From UBA2784 sp964494625 (GTDB lineage Bacteria > Pseudomonadota > Alphaproteobacteria > Micropepsales > Micropepsaceae), in assembly GCA_964494625.1 (NCBI GenBank), contig CAZBRT010000001.1, positions 1 through 64,000 on the forward strand: a DNA stretch of 64,000 bases. The letters are read 5' to 3'. The notes beneath the pieces were generated by a model that was not told the origin of the DNA, searched no databases, and was given only the letters and a program-made list of their open reading frames with translations. A program made the position numbers and the translations under genes. Shown piece by piece: positions 1 to 8,580 of this stretch. Positions within the stretch are counted from its first letter, which is position 1, and each line of letters opens with the position of its first letter.

Positions 1-54
1 GAGCAGAAGCTTCCCAAGCTTACGACGAGGGTTCGATTCCCTTCACCCGCTCCA
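1..54 (+). tRNA. tRNA-Gly (anticodon CCC), 3' part only
   Basis: This is the 3' part of a glycine tRNA; the 5' half lies outside the window. The anticodon loop TTCCCAA puts CCC at 13-15. A T-arm with GTTCGATT follows, then the 3' acceptor strand CACCCGC, discriminator T and an encoded CCA ending at 54. The acceptor strand implies a GCGGGTG 5' end, as in bacterial tRNA-Gly. An integrase-like gene starts about 300 bp downstream on the same strand, the usual arrangement of an island integrated at a tRNA 3' end. No second copy of the tRNA 3' end was seen in this window. Confidence 0.9.
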
Positions 55-361
55 ACTCCTTGCACCCCTGCACCGGTCCCATTTGCCGCCGCGGATTCGG
101 ATCGCGTGGCAAAAACGAAAAACAACCCCATGCAAAGGGGAGGTCTTTGGGCGAAGGGGTGGATTTCAGCCTTGAGCCTGACTGCGCCAACCTGCACTTC
201 TCCGCGACATCGCGGCGACGTCCTGGGTCGCAAGCGCCCTGGTCAACGCCGAGACGGGAAAGTCGCCGACCTGCGTCACGGGGGCGAGTTGCACTGGCCA
301 ATGATTGGCCATATCCGCAAAAATGCGAGCCGGGTGCAGCGGCCAATTCGGGAAGCCGGTC
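55..361. other. Intergenic region between tRNA-Gly and integrase-like gene
   Basis: No convincing gene is seen in these 307 bases. They hold a small CCCC/GGGG hairpin near 123-140, possibly a tRNA terminator, and the palindrome annotated at 295-311. In P4-type islands this interval normally contains the attachment core and the integrase promoter; neither can be proven here. Confidence 0.5.
295..311. promoter_or_regulatory. Perfect 17-bp palindrome upstream of integrase-like gene
   Basis: TGGCCAATGATTGGCCA is a perfect inverted repeat with two 8-bp arms around a single G. It lies about 50 bp before the chosen ATG at 362. The position fits a dimeric-regulator operator or a recombinase arm site. 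Function is inferred only from symmetry and location. Confidence 0.35.
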
Positions 362-1642
362 ATGCCCGTCAAGGGATACAACCTCCTCAGTGATGACGTC
401 GTCAGAACCCAGCGGATTCCGGGGCGGTATTGCGACGGGGACCGGCTCTATCTGATCGTCCAGCAGAACGGCTATCGCCGATGGGCCTTCCGGTTTTCCC
501 GGAACGGCAGGGAACGTGAAGCCGGCCTGGGCAGCCCGGACGGCGAGCATCCGGTCCCGCTTGCCGACGCGCGCCATGCAGCTGATCGCCTGCGCGAAAA
601 ACTCAAGGCAGGTCGAAGTCCCGTCTTGCCGCGTGACGCTCGCCAACGCATGCGCGAAACTCGCGTTGGCAAGGAAGGCGACAAACCTATTCCTACCTTT
701 GCGGCATACGCCCGTTACTACGCCAAGGCTCGCGCACCCTGGCGGAATCACCTCCCGCAATCCAACCAGTGGTTCCGCCAGATGCGCCAGATCTCGCGCG
801 ATCTGCTGTCCCGGAAGCCAGTAACGGAAGTCAACTCGGCCGATGTGTTGCGCGTTGTGCGCAGCCTTTCGCGTGGCGACACGTCGCGCGCCGAACACGT
901 TCGCTCAGCCCTGGAGGAAGTTCTCAATGCCGCCTATGAAGACCTTGGCGTCAAGCGACCAAACCCCGCGCGCGCGCTCCGCAATGTAACGCGGTTTTTT
1001 CCCAGGAAGGACTTCGAGACTTCAGCCGAGCCTGATCCATCTTCCGGCAAAAGCACTTCCGTTCCCGGAAAGTTGGGGCAAGCCGAAGCCGAAGCACGAG
1101 GCGGCTCGGTATCGCCGCAGGTGATGGAACTGCGCAAGTTTGTTGAGCGCCTTCGCCTCCAGAGGACCACGCTTGCGAGGTCCCTTGAGTTCGCTGTGCT
1201 CACGGCGCTCCATCCGCGGGATGTACTGGCCCTGAAGTGGAGCGACCTCAGCTATATGCGGAGGTGCCTCTCCTTCACGCCCCATGGGTCCGCTGGCAGT
1301 CTTGATGTCCCCCTTGGTGAAAGGCCAATGAAGATCATCTGGTGGCTGAAGCGTCGTTCCCCTGACCACTGGCTTTTCGGCAGCCGCCGGGACCGAAGCG
1401 GCGCCACGATCTACCAGCCGGTGCTCACAAAGTCGGGAATAGGGAATATCCACATCAACTCGTTCAGACGGCTCTTCGGCGAGTGGGCGGCGGCGATGGG
1501 CCATGACTTCGGCATCGCGGCGGCGCGCTATCTGGCGGCTACTGATAGCGCCGTGCCACTGCAGCAGAGGGCTGAGATGCGGATGGGTAAAGAGGTTGAA
1601 GCACTGCTGGTGGCCTGGGACCAATTTCTCGCAAGCCCATGA
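362..1642 (+). CDS. P4-type integrase-like protein lacking catalytic residues
   Basis: The 426-residue product has the architecture of P4/DUF4102 tyrosine recombinases. Residues 1-90 form the arm-binding domain (GRYCDGDRLYLIV, then WAFRFSRNGR), a SAM-like core-binding region follows, and residues 255-426 match the catalytic fold. The active site looks destroyed. The first catalytic Arg position reads TALHPRDV (His284 where Arg is expected). The HxxR box reads INSFR (Asn366 for His, Arg369 kept). The second His motif is absent, and no Tyr occurs after residue 390, where the nucleophile belongs. The ATG at 362 is preferred over an upstream in-frame start at 305 because the family begins right at the arm domain. 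The ORF is intact, which suggests a DNA-binding or regulatory role, or very recent decay. Confidence 0.75.
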   Translation: MPVKGYNLLSDDVVRTQRIPGRYCDGDRLYLIVQQNGYRRWAFRFSRNGREREAGLGSPDGEHPVPLADARHAADRLREKLKAGRSPVLPRDARQRMRETRVGKEGDKPIPTFAAYARYYAKARAPWRNHLPQSNQWFRQMRQISRDLLSRKPVTEVNSADVLRVVRSLSRGDTSRAEHVRSALEEVLNAAYEDLGVKRPNPARALRNVTRFFPRKDFETSAEPDPSSGKSTSVPGKLGQAEAEARGGSVSPQVMELRKFVERLRLQRTTLARSLEFAVLTALHPRDVLALKWSDLSYMRRCLSFTPHGSAGSLDVPLGERPMKIIWWLKRRSPDHWLFGSRRDRSGATIYQPVLTKSGIGNIHINSFRRLFGEWAAAMGHDFGIAAARYLAATDSAVPLQQRAEMRMGKEVEALLVAWDQFLASP

Positions 1643-1785
1643 TGGCCATACGATCTGCATAGATGTAGAGCGGAAATGGCGTCCAAGCACAGCATGCTGT
1701 AGCGCTCTTGCATTTTCAGCCAATCACTGTAGATTACGTTCAGCTGCGGGCGAATCGTTTCCGTCTTTCTACGGAGGACCCGCCT

Positions 1786-2622
1786 ATGGCTTACAGCATC
1801 CGACGCATTAACGCACGTCGCAAGCGTGCAGCACTCTCGGCAGCCGGGGGCAGCGCGGAAGCCATATCCACCGTATCGCAGGCATCGTGCCCGGAGCAGG
1901 ACGCGCTTAGCGAAACCGCCTCGGAGACTGCCCGCCGAGAGCATGGTTCTGAAGCTCCTGCCACTCCTGAACGCGATGCATTGGCGAATTCATCCCGTGT
2001 GCGATCAGAGCACCCCGCATTCCAACCAGCTGCCTCTTTCCCCGAGGTCCCGAACTTCGAATTGTCGGTGGAACACATCAAGGCGACCGGCGCATACGAT
2101 TATGCGGAAGCCAAGGGGATCGTGGTCACTGCCATCAAGATTCGTCGAAAGGGAATTCTTCCCGTTGGCGACGATGACTGGAACGCCGCGCGAGACGATG
2201 CGCTCTCCTGTCTTCTCGCATATTCCATCGTCACGACGATTGATGCCCAGTTCGCGCTGCAGGACTTGCTCTGCAACACCGTGACTGCCGATGCGGCAGA
2301 GCGGTATTTTCTTGCCGACGATCCGCGCGCGCGGAGGCAGGAGGCAGTTATCATGGGGCAGTTCATGCACCTCAGGCGCGATGTCCTCAGCACACAAATC
2401 GCACACAGGAAATTCAGGAAGGACTTCTATGCTGACGGCGACACGACAAAGTTGTTGCTCTCAATGATGAAGGACATGAGCGACACGCAGCTGCGCCGGA
2501 GAAGGAATTGGGATTTGGTACGCCGGCACATGTCACTGGTGAAGGGCTTGCCTGAGGATGAGCTGAATCAAGAGGAAGTGCGGGCGTTCTACAAGAAGGA
2601 GTTCGGCGCTGACGAACCCTGA
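1786..2622 (+). CDS. Hypothetical protein next to integrase-like gene
   Basis: No family is recognised. The ATG at 1786 has a clear ribosome binding site (GGAGG at 1773-1777) and gives 278 residues; an earlier in-frame start at 1708 has less support. The first 90 residues are basic, then low-complexity and rich in Ser, Ala and Glu, probably disordered. Residues 95-278 look globular and helical, with charged stretches (RRKG, RRQE, RRRRNW) and an acidic end (EFGADEP). It follows the integrase-like gene by 143 bp on the same strand and is probably part of the same island. It could be a partner of that protein, but no motif shows this. Confidence 0.6.
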   Translation: MAYSIRRINARRKRAALSAAGGSAEAISTVSQASCPEQDALSETASETARREHGSEAPATPERDALANSSRVRSEHPAFQPAASFPEVPNFELSVEHIKATGAYDYAEAKGIVVTAIKIRRKGILPVGDDDWNAARDDALSCLLAYSIVTTIDAQFALQDLLCNTVTADAAERYFLADDPRARRQEAVIMGQFMHLRRDVLSTQIAHRKFRKDFYADGDTTKLLLSMMKDMSDTQLRRRRNWDLVRRHMSLVKGLPEDELNQEEVRAFYKKEFGADEP

Positions 2623-2736
2623 TCAGGTGACCCTAGGGCCGCAAAAACTGAAGCCTCCGACGATCATGGGGGGCAGCCTTGGTATTCCCCCCTCGACTGA
2701 CATTGAGCCAACCAAATCAACCCGTTGACGGGCAGC

Positions 2737-3003
2737 ATGACTATTGGCCCGGGTGCGCCGCGATGTGGAGCAAAGACACGTAGCGGCGCGTCATGCCGCT
2801 CACCGGCGGTCAAAGGCAAGCGCCGTTGCCGCATGCATGGCGGCGCGGCGGGCAGTGGGGCACCGCGCGGAAACAAGAATGCCTTGAAGACGGGATTCTA
2901 CACCCGCGAAGCAAAGGCGCGCCGCAGACAGTTGAGGCAATGGCTGAGGGATTGCTATGCCCTACTGGGCGAGATTCGGGGACAAATGAGAGAGGGACGA
3001 TAG
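2737..3003 (+). CDS. HGGxSTG-type small phage-associated protein
   Basis: This 88-residue basic protein has the pattern of the short HGG family common in alphaproteobacterial phage and island DNA: two Cys (RCGAKTRSGASCRSPA), then RCRMHGGAAGSGAPRGN and NALKTGFYTREA. The two Cys plus CRMHGG suggest a small zinc-binding element. The ATG at 2737 is chosen; a TTG at 2725 would add four residues. It resembles proteins encoded near phage terminase genes, but no other phage structural gene is present. It supports an island origin for this segment. The molecular role is not established. Confidence 0.65.
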   Translation: MTIGPGAPRCGAKTRSGASCRSPAVKGKRRCRMHGGAAGSGAPRGNKNALKTGFYTREAKARRRQLRQWLRDCYALLGEIRGQMREGR

Positions 3004-3180
3004 CGGCGGCCAAAGCCGCCATGGTGTGCGCAGGGGGGGGCCACTTGTGAATCATGCCCGCCTTTTTTCTGGTCAAACGCACATCCGCGCCACGTTGGTT
3101 CGCATGCGTGCCTTGAGGGCCTGCACGCCATACCAACGCCGTCGAGGTGGAGAGAAGGGTTGGGGGATGGCATCGGCCGA

Positions 3181-3789
3181 TCAAGCAAGGCGCCGCGTGC
3201 GCTCCCCTATATTTGCTACCAACAGGTGGATCGAACCCGTACCACAATGCGCGTCATGATGGCAGGATGCGGATAGCGTCCCGGCGCCTTCGTGGAAGAG
3301 CGCCATTGGCGGTTTCCAGAAACTGAAGGCACAAAAGCCGACCCCCAATATGGCCAGCAGCACGTAGCCGGGAACCGGATGGCGCGCTGCGAACTCACTG
3401 CGAAAGGCAGCCCAGCCAACGGTGTATCCGCTGATCACGGAGGCCACGAAAAGCAAGAGGTCGATGACCAGCAGGTTGTATCCCAACCAGGCGGTGTACG
3501 CGTAGAAACCGGTGATCATCACGCCGATCGCCGTGGCAGCGCCAGTGGCAACGCCCTGCATCAAACTCCGAAGGGGAAGGGCCCAGAGGGCTGCATACAG
3601 CAGAGCCAGAAGAACCAAAGGCCAAAACAGCAGCTTCCCGTGTTCCCAGACACTCTCGTCGATCGCGACAAAAGGAGCGACCCACGCTGAATTTCCGGAG
3701 AAGGCGTAGGCGAAGTGCAAGGCACTGCCGCATGCAGTCAGGAACATGACATTGAGGACGTGGATCATTGCCCCTCTGTTGCTTGGCAT
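3181..3789 (-). CDS. DUF6512-like integral membrane protein
   Basis: The product has 202 residues and about five hydrophobic segments. The N-terminal region carries LHFAYAFSGNSAWVAPFVAI followed by DESVWEHGKLLFWP, the Glu/Trp-Glu-His signature I associate with DUF6512 membrane proteins. The ATG at 3789 has an upstream GAGGAGGGG; a second Met seven codons in is also possible. The last 35 residues (from about Leu165) are hydrophilic and Cys/His-rich, unlike the rest, so the 3' end may be altered by a frameshift near 3285. Function unknown; the gene stands alone. Confidence 0.55.
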   Translation of the reverse strand: MPSNRGAMIHVLNVMFLTACGSALHFAYAFSGNSAWVAPFVAIDESVWEHGKLLFWPLVLLALLYAALWALPLRSLMQGVATGAATAIGVMITGFYAYTAWLGYNLLVIDLLLFVASVISGYTVGWAAFRSEFAARHPVPGYVLLAILGVGFCAFSFWKPPMALFHEGAGTLSASCHHDAHCGTGSIHLLVANIGERTRRLA

Positions 3790-3982
3790 GTCAGCACTGC
3801 CCCTCCTCTTTTGTCGTTGCCCGCCCCCGGAGACTCCTGCCAGATGATTGTGCAGTCAATTGCTGCTCGTTAGACTCTTGGGAGAAACCGATTGGTCGCC
3901 GTGCGGCGACGCCTGCCAATCCATGACGCTGAAGTGCGTTTGAGAATGACCGTCAGAGCCAAGGGGGCAGATCAGGAGCGTC

Positions 3983-4156
3983 ATGAGCAGTTGGGGCAAA
4001 GTCGCGGGTCGCCGGCTGGCCTTGAGTGCTGCCGGGATCGGCATTGCAGCGGCAATGGCAGCCCTTGAGTTTTCGAGCTGGTCACTCTGGCCTGTCCTTG
4101 CCGTGTCAGGGGCCTGGCTCATTGGCGCGGCATGGGCGATTCTGACTGACGGGTAG
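3983..4156 (+). CDS. Small two-helix membrane protein (57 aa)
   Basis: A short reading frame starts at an ATG preceded by AGGAG (3973-3977) with good spacing. The 57-residue product has a basic start (MSSWGKVAGRRL) and two hydrophobic stretches, about residues 14-27 and 33-54, so it is probably a small inner-membrane protein. No family is recognised. It lies alone between oppositely oriented genes. The good ribosome binding site and hydrophobic profile argue for it; no homology evidence is available. Confidence 0.45.
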   Translation: MSSWGKVAGRRLALSAAGIGIAAAMAALEFSSWSLWPVLAVSGAWLIGAAWAILTDG

Positions 4157-4344
4157 CGCCGGGCAACTAAGAGCCCCGAAAATTCTCCCGCGTCTTTATC
4201 GAGAGCTTGCGTTCGGCGCCTTGCCCCAATATCGGAGGGCGCAAAGCAATCGGGCCGGAAGCAGCGCGCACAGTCACAAAAAAATACGAAGGCCACACGA
4301 GCATTGGAAATCCCCGTCTTTCCGCGCGAGCGCTCGTCTCTCTG

Positions 4345-4764
4345 CTACTTTCCTCCGGCTCCATTCTCTCTCGCGCTTCTGATCCTGGCCTTCAGGCCCA
4401 GCAGCACGAAGCACACGCCGACGGTCATGCAGTCTATCGCCCAGTCATAGAGGCTGGCGTCACGCTGCAATGCGGGTATCGCCTGAACAAGCTCAATCAG
4501 TGCCCCAAATCCGCAGAGCACGGCGGCTAGTTGCCATGCACTTGTGCTTGGGAATGCGGTCCACGCCAGCACACTGAGTACGACAAATGCTGAAATATGC
4601 TGCAGCTCGCCGGACGCCGCGGCGGACAGCGGCAACGACGGAAGTATGGCCGCCACAAGAGCAATGAGAAGCGAGGCATAGAAGGCAAAACGGAGCAGCC
4701 GGATACGGGTCACATTGGTCACCGGGATGGGCTCACGCGATGTCCGCAAGCGCTGCGCCTTCAA
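4345..4764 (-). CDS. VanZ-like membrane protein
   Basis: This 139-residue membrane protein has the VanZ-like pattern: a first helix (about 24-46), GELQHISAFVVLSVLAW, a central helix with GALIELVQAIP, then RDASLYDWAIDCMTVGVCF. VanZ-like proteins frequently sit beside exopolysaccharide clusters; their biochemical role is uncertain. The longest frame uses a TTG at 4764. GTG codons at 4722 and 4713 are alternative starts that would remove a 14-17-residue hydrophilic leader. It lies downstream of the long minus-strand sugar operon after 229 bp without a gene and may be its last member. Confidence 0.7.
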   Translation of the reverse strand: MKAQRLRTSREPIPVTNVTRIRLLRFAFYASLLIALVAAILPSLPLSAAASGELQHISAFVVLSVLAWTAFPSTSAWQLAAVLCGFGALIELVQAIPALQRDASLYDWAIDCMTVGVCFVLLGLKARIRSARENGAGGK

Positions 4765-4993
4765 TCGGGCTGAGCGCAGTGCGTGAAATTGTGAGACCCA
4801 GCCCAGCGTCGAGAAGCAGATCCACGCAGGTGCGCCCGATAAATTTCGTCATTGTAAACGACAACAACCTTGCGCTCGGCGAAAAATAGGAGATGCAAGG
4901 ACCCGCGATCTGCATCATTCATCACCGACCCACTTTTTCATACACAGAAACATGATCTGATCGGAACATCTTTGGCCAGCTTCTCCTTGCCGA

Positions 4994-6226
4994 TCAAGAT
5001 TTTCTCGCGACAGATTGCATGTGCACCAGCATTCGACGCGCGAGGACGGTGCGGTCATATTCAGGAGCGGAACGGAGGGCGTGCTGCCGGAAATGCGCCA
5101 TGCGTGTGGGTTCGCGCGAGAGCGAGATCAATTTCTCCGCAAGATCCTTGGCGTCTTCTGGCGGGAAGCAGGCGCCGCACTGGGACTGTCCGACGATTGT
5201 GGCCGATTCCCCCTCAACGCCATGAAGCACGGGGATGCCCATGGCCATGCATTCGAACAATTTTGATGGAATGACCGTCTTGAAGAGCGGATCGCGTTTA
5301 AGGTGAATGATGGAGACATCAAGGAGCGCCCAATAGTCGGCGACCTCCTCTTTCGGGACCGTATCGAGAAAGAGGACATTCCGGAGGTTCATCGCATCCG
5401 CCTGTGCGCGCAATTGGGTCTTTCTTGCGCCGTCACCCAGCAGGACAATGCGGATGTCCTGACCACCCGGCGCATTGCCGAGAATTTGCGCGGCCTCAAG
5501 AAGCGTCTCGAGCCCGTGCGCCATGCCGTGCGTGCCGACATAGCCCGCCACGAATTTCCCATTCAGGCCCAGCTTCTCTGTCAGTTCATCCGGCTTACGC
5601 CGCGAAGAAAAGCGCGAAAGGTCTGCGCCATTGGTGACGACGTGAATCTTCGTGCCATCGATACCGCGACGCACAAGCTCATCCTTGAAGGCATGCGTAA
5701 CGGCTATGACGGTCTTCGCCCGCCGGTAGAGAAAGAGCTCCAGCGCCTCAAGGCGCCTGAGGAGCCACCCATCCTTCAATGCGCCGACAGCCTTGATGGA
5801 GGCTGGCCAGATATCGCGCAGCTCGAATACGAAGGGCCTGCGCTTGACAAAGGCAACGATGAAGGCCGCCAGAGCGGTGAAAAGCTGCGGCGATGTTCCA
5901 ACCACAACATCAGCCTTCCGGACAAAGAGGGCTGCAATGCCACCCATCACCATGAAGCTCAGATAATCGAGCGAGCGCCGGAAAAACCCTTCATTGGCCG
6001 TGATGTATGTCCACACGCGGATGACGCGGATGCCATCCATCATCTCCGACTGCCGGAGACGATTGCGGTAACCGGCAAGCAGCTTACCCGTTGGGAAGTT
6101 TGGTGCGCCGGTTACGACTGTCACCTGATGCCCTGCCCTGACCCACTCGCGCGCATGCTCGAATGTGCGGCTGGCCGGCGCATTCACTTCGGGGGGGAAA
6201 TTGTCTGTGAGGAAGAGAATGTGCAT
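4994..6226 (-). CDS. Glycosyltransferase family 4 (WbuB-like)
   Basis: The 410-residue protein has the GT4 GT-B fold, with an N-terminal acceptor domain starting MHILFLTDNFPPEVNAPA. This start resembles WbuB, the N-acetyl-L-fucosamine transferase. The central part has FELRDIWPASI and VVTNGADLSRF; the C-terminal donor domain has GYVGTHGMAHGLETLLEA, VLLGDG and SKLFECMAMGIPVL with the donor-binding Glu. It is cytoplasmic or membrane-associated and should transfer one sugar to the undecaprenyl-linked repeat unit. It is the last confident gene of the minus-strand operon, 15 bp after the heparinase-like gene. The exact sugar cannot be read from sequence. Confidence 0.85.
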   Translation of the reverse strand: MHILFLTDNFPPEVNAPASRTFEHAREWVRAGHQVTVVTGAPNFPTGKLLAGYRNRLRQSEMMDGIRVIRVWTYITANEGFFRRSLDYLSFMVMGGIAALFVRKADVVVGTSPQLFTALAAFIVAFVKRRPFVFELRDIWPASIKAVGALKDGWLLRRLEALELFLYRRAKTVIAVTHAFKDELVRRGIDGTKIHVVTNGADLSRFSSRRKPDELTEKLGLNGKFVAGYVGTHGMAHGLETLLEAAQILGNAPGGQDIRIVLLGDGARKTQLRAQADAMNLRNVLFLDTVPKEEVADYWALLDVSIIHLKRDPLFKTVIPSKLFECMAMGIPVLHGVEGESATIVGQSQCGACFPPEDAKDLAEKLISLSREPTRMAHFRQHALRSAPEYDRTVLARRMLVHMQSVARKS

Positions 6227-6241
6227 GGGGGTCTGCCGCCA

Positions 6242-7864
6242 TCAGGCCCAATTGAGCGTGAAGCGGCATGCGCCATCGGCCAGCTTTACCACCAGACATT
6301 TGTTGGGCACCGCGCGGCCGAACTGTGGGTGATAGGTCGTGCCCTCGACCGTGAGTGAGTGACCTTCTGCGCGCCAATGGACAATTTTGCCATCTGGCAA
6401 GGTGAGGCGGCCCGACCCATCGCCATCGTGAGTGACCGTACATTCCGGATGAACATGAAAACGTGCATGCGCCTCAAGATCGCGATTGGAAATCTGATCG
6501 ATGATCTCCAATCCATCCGGCCGCATGAGCCATTCGCGCCGATGGACGGGATGCCCCTTGAGATAACGGTAGCCATCATGGCTGGCCAAGATGCGGGTTT
6601 GACCATCGCCGCTTGCGATATTCAGCCCCAGCACGCGTGCACGACGACCGACGCGAAAGCCGGCCCAGACATCGGACGAGTTTTCTTCCGCGACCGAGAC
6701 CGTGTTGTGGGCTGGTGTGCCACGCTGGCGCAGGCGTTCGGCCCCGGTGCCATAAAGCGATGTGCCCGAATTGACCAAGACGCGTTGGCGCTGGATCGAG
6801 ACCTCGAAGCTCAGCGTATCGGCATGGGCATGGCCCGGCAGGTAGTCCGGCCCAATCGCTGCCACATCGGCAATCAATACGCCGGACCCTGCTTCGTTGC
6901 GGATGTAGCCCGATGCCTGCAAATGACGGCAACCCTGCGGCGTTTCGGGCAGCCTAAAACCCAAGAGAGCTGCATAGTCGAAAAGCTGCTGGTTTGAAGG
7001 CGCTACGCCGGATGCTGCATCATTGAAATGCGCAATGCCGCCATCGGGATGGCTCATGGCGGCAAGCCACTCAAGCATGGCGGGCACGCGGCGCGAGAAA
7101 TCGTCTGCCATGGCGTCCTGGCCAGAGGCGCGCGCGATGTTGACGAGATCGAGCATGTCTTCAACCGCCAGCGCGTGATACATCGGGCTGAGTTCGAACT
7201 GCGCGCCGTCAGCCAGAATTTGTTTGGGAATTTGCTGCGCAAGAATGTCCTGGCCTTGTTTCAGCCAGTGTGTCGCTTCAGGCCCCTCGAAAAGAAGACC
7301 GGCGAAGACGAGCGCCTTGGCATTTGCGAACAGATGATTGCCGAGGAGATGCCACTCGAGCCGCTGCATGAGCCAGCGCGCCTGGATGGCCAGGCTGTGG
7401 TGGGCTGCCTCCGACAGCTCATGACCCGCCAATGCCCACTTCACCCAGTTCACGATCCTGAGTGATGTGGGATAGGGATCCCATCCCGTGCCCTTGCCGG
7501 GCGGATTATCTTCAATCCACCGCGTAATGAGATCGCGTTGCCATTGCGACCTTTCATGTGCGGCGACCGCAGAGAGATCATCAAAATAGTGCTGGTTGTA
7601 GCGCCAGAGCGCGGACTTTGAAGGCCCGGCCCAGCCATGCTCTGCAAGGGTTCCTTCCTCGTTCAGAAGAAGAAATGTTTGGGGACCTGTGAGGCTGGGG
7701 GTGCGTTGCGCCGGTGCGTGCCAGTTTGCGGCAATGACCCGGCGCGGCGGGGGCGGCGCCAGATCGGGCTTGGGCTTTGCCAGGCGGTGCCAAATCCGAC
7801 CATAAATCTGGATCGGTCGCAGGTGGCGCAGTGTATGCCACAAGCGCAGTGCAGATGCGGTCAA
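6242..7864 (-). CDS. Heparinase II/III-fold polysaccharide lyase, no signal peptide
   Basis: This is a 540-residue member of the heparinase II/III / alginate lyase superfamily. An alpha/alpha toroid (about 80-320) carries GNHLFANAKAL (Asn176-His177) and ELSPMYH (Tyr229), the likely catalytic residues. A beta-sheet domain begins with GHAHADTLSFEV (His345, His347). Characterised relatives cleave uronate-containing polymers by beta-elimination. The N-terminus (MTASALRLWHTLRHLRP) is basic and has no signal peptide, so it should be cytoplasmic, unusual for a lyase. The start overlaps the upstream methyltransferase stop by 4 bp. With the bi-domain oxidoreductase and Gfo genes it forms a set common in polysaccharide loci but with an undefined job; trimming or quality control of the uronate-containing glycan is one guess. 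Confidence 0.85.
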   Translation of the reverse strand: MTASALRLWHTLRHLRPIQIYGRIWHRLAKPKPDLAPPPPRRVIAANWHAPAQRTPSLTGPQTFLLLNEEGTLAEHGWAGPSKSALWRYNQHYFDDLSAVAAHERSQWQRDLITRWIEDNPPGKGTGWDPYPTSLRIVNWVKWALAGHELSEAAHHSLAIQARWLMQRLEWHLLGNHLFANAKALVFAGLLFEGPEATHWLKQGQDILAQQIPKQILADGAQFELSPMYHALAVEDMLDLVNIARASGQDAMADDFSRRVPAMLEWLAAMSHPDGGIAHFNDAASGVAPSNQQLFDYAALLGFRLPETPQGCRHLQASGYIRNEAGSGVLIADVAAIGPDYLPGHAHADTLSFEVSIQRQRVLVNSGTSLYGTGAERLRQRGTPAHNTVSVAEENSSDVWAGFRVGRRARVLGLNIASGDGQTRILASHDGYRYLKGHPVHRREWLMRPDGLEIIDQISNRDLEAHARFHVHPECTVTHDGDGSGRLTLPDGKIVHWRAEGHSLTVEGTTYHPQFGRAVPNKCLVVKLADGACRFTLNWA

Positions 7865-8580
7865 GGCACTCTAGGCTTTGTCAGTGTTGCGATTATCAGG
7901 ATGCGCAAGCCCGCCAACATGGAGGTCGCATTGACCAGGCGCTCATAGAGCATGCCAAAGATGTAGGTTAGGCCAGTGATCCTGAGGTACTCCGGACGCC
8001 CCTCAATCAGATCTATCGCTTCGATCTGTAACCCCGCCCTCGTTGCCAGTGTCCGCACCTGGGCGCGAGAATTACAGCGATAGCAGGTGGGGAACGTGTC
8101 GGCCTCATTGCGGCCGCGCCTGCGGTTGAACCATTGATGGAATGAATGCGGCGTCAGGCGCGCAATCAGCGGCATATAGTGATTTCGGTTTGGCGTCTTG
8201 AAAAGAAGTCTGCCGCCGGGGCGCAGCACACGCCTGATCTCGCTAAAGACCTCATCCGGCCGGGCAAGGTGTTCCATGACATTGTCGGCGAAAACAATAT
8301 CAAAGCTGCCGTCCGGATAGGGGATTGCGCCTACGTCGGAAACGATCCCCTCGTCGAGAAATGGATTTGCCGTGACGCGCGGGTCCAAATCGACACCACA
8401 GACTTTGCGGGCGAGACCGCGAAAGTTCATTGCCTGAACATACCCTGCGCCTGCCCCCAAATCGAGAACAGTGGCATCCGTTTTGAGAACGCCCAGAATT
8501 TTCTGCCGGAAGATTTCATCATCCCAGTTCGATTGAAATCGGGGATAAAATATGCGGTCAATTGCGCTGACGAGGCTCAT
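7861..8580 (-). CDS. Class I SAM-dependent methyltransferase
   Basis: The 239-residue protein has a clear Rossmann methyltransferase core: motif I VLDLGAGAGYVQ (about 38-49), the acidic loop GVDLDPRV, motif IV DIVFADNVMEHL and post-motif LRPGGRLLFKTPNRNHY. It belongs to the Methyltransf_11 type. In this operon it most likely methylates a sugar or the glycan end, but the substrate cannot be read. The C-terminal 50 residues are hydrophobic and may contact the membrane. It overlaps both neighbours by 4 bp, showing translational coupling with wecB and the heparinase-like gene. Confidence 0.85.
   Translation of the reverse strand: MSLVSAIDRIFYPRFQSNWDDEIFRQKILGVLKTDATVLDLGAGAGYVQAMNFRGLARKVCGVDLDPRVTANPFLDEGIVSDVGAIPYPDGSFDIVFADNVMEHLARPDEVFSEIRRVLRPGGRLLFKTPNRNHYMPLIARLTPHSFHQWFNRRRGRNEADTFPTCYRCNSRAQVRTLATRAGLQIEAIDLIEGRPEYLRITGLTYIFGMLYERLVNATSMLAGLRILIIATLTKPRVP

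Noticed and set aside
1..54. Second attachment site (repeat of the tRNA-Gly 3' end) elsewhere in the window
   Set aside because: No copy of the TTCGATTCCC-CACCCGCTCC block was found by eye, so the island limits cannot be set from this window.
20..898. Minus-strand ORF of 292 residues opposite the integrase-like gene
   Set aside because: It crosses the tRNA 3' end and the integrase gene in antisense and shows no family motif.
3222..3250. Possible tRNA T-arm (GGGTTCGATCC) on the minus strand that could mark the other island end
   Set aside because: The flanking bases do not pair as a T-stem, no acceptor or CCA follows, and the sequence does not repeat the tRNA-Gly 3' end.
3856..4296. Minus-strand ORF of 146 residues opposite the small membrane protein
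   Set aside because: No ribosome binding site or domain; the plus-strand 57-residue ORF has a better start and hydrophobic pattern.
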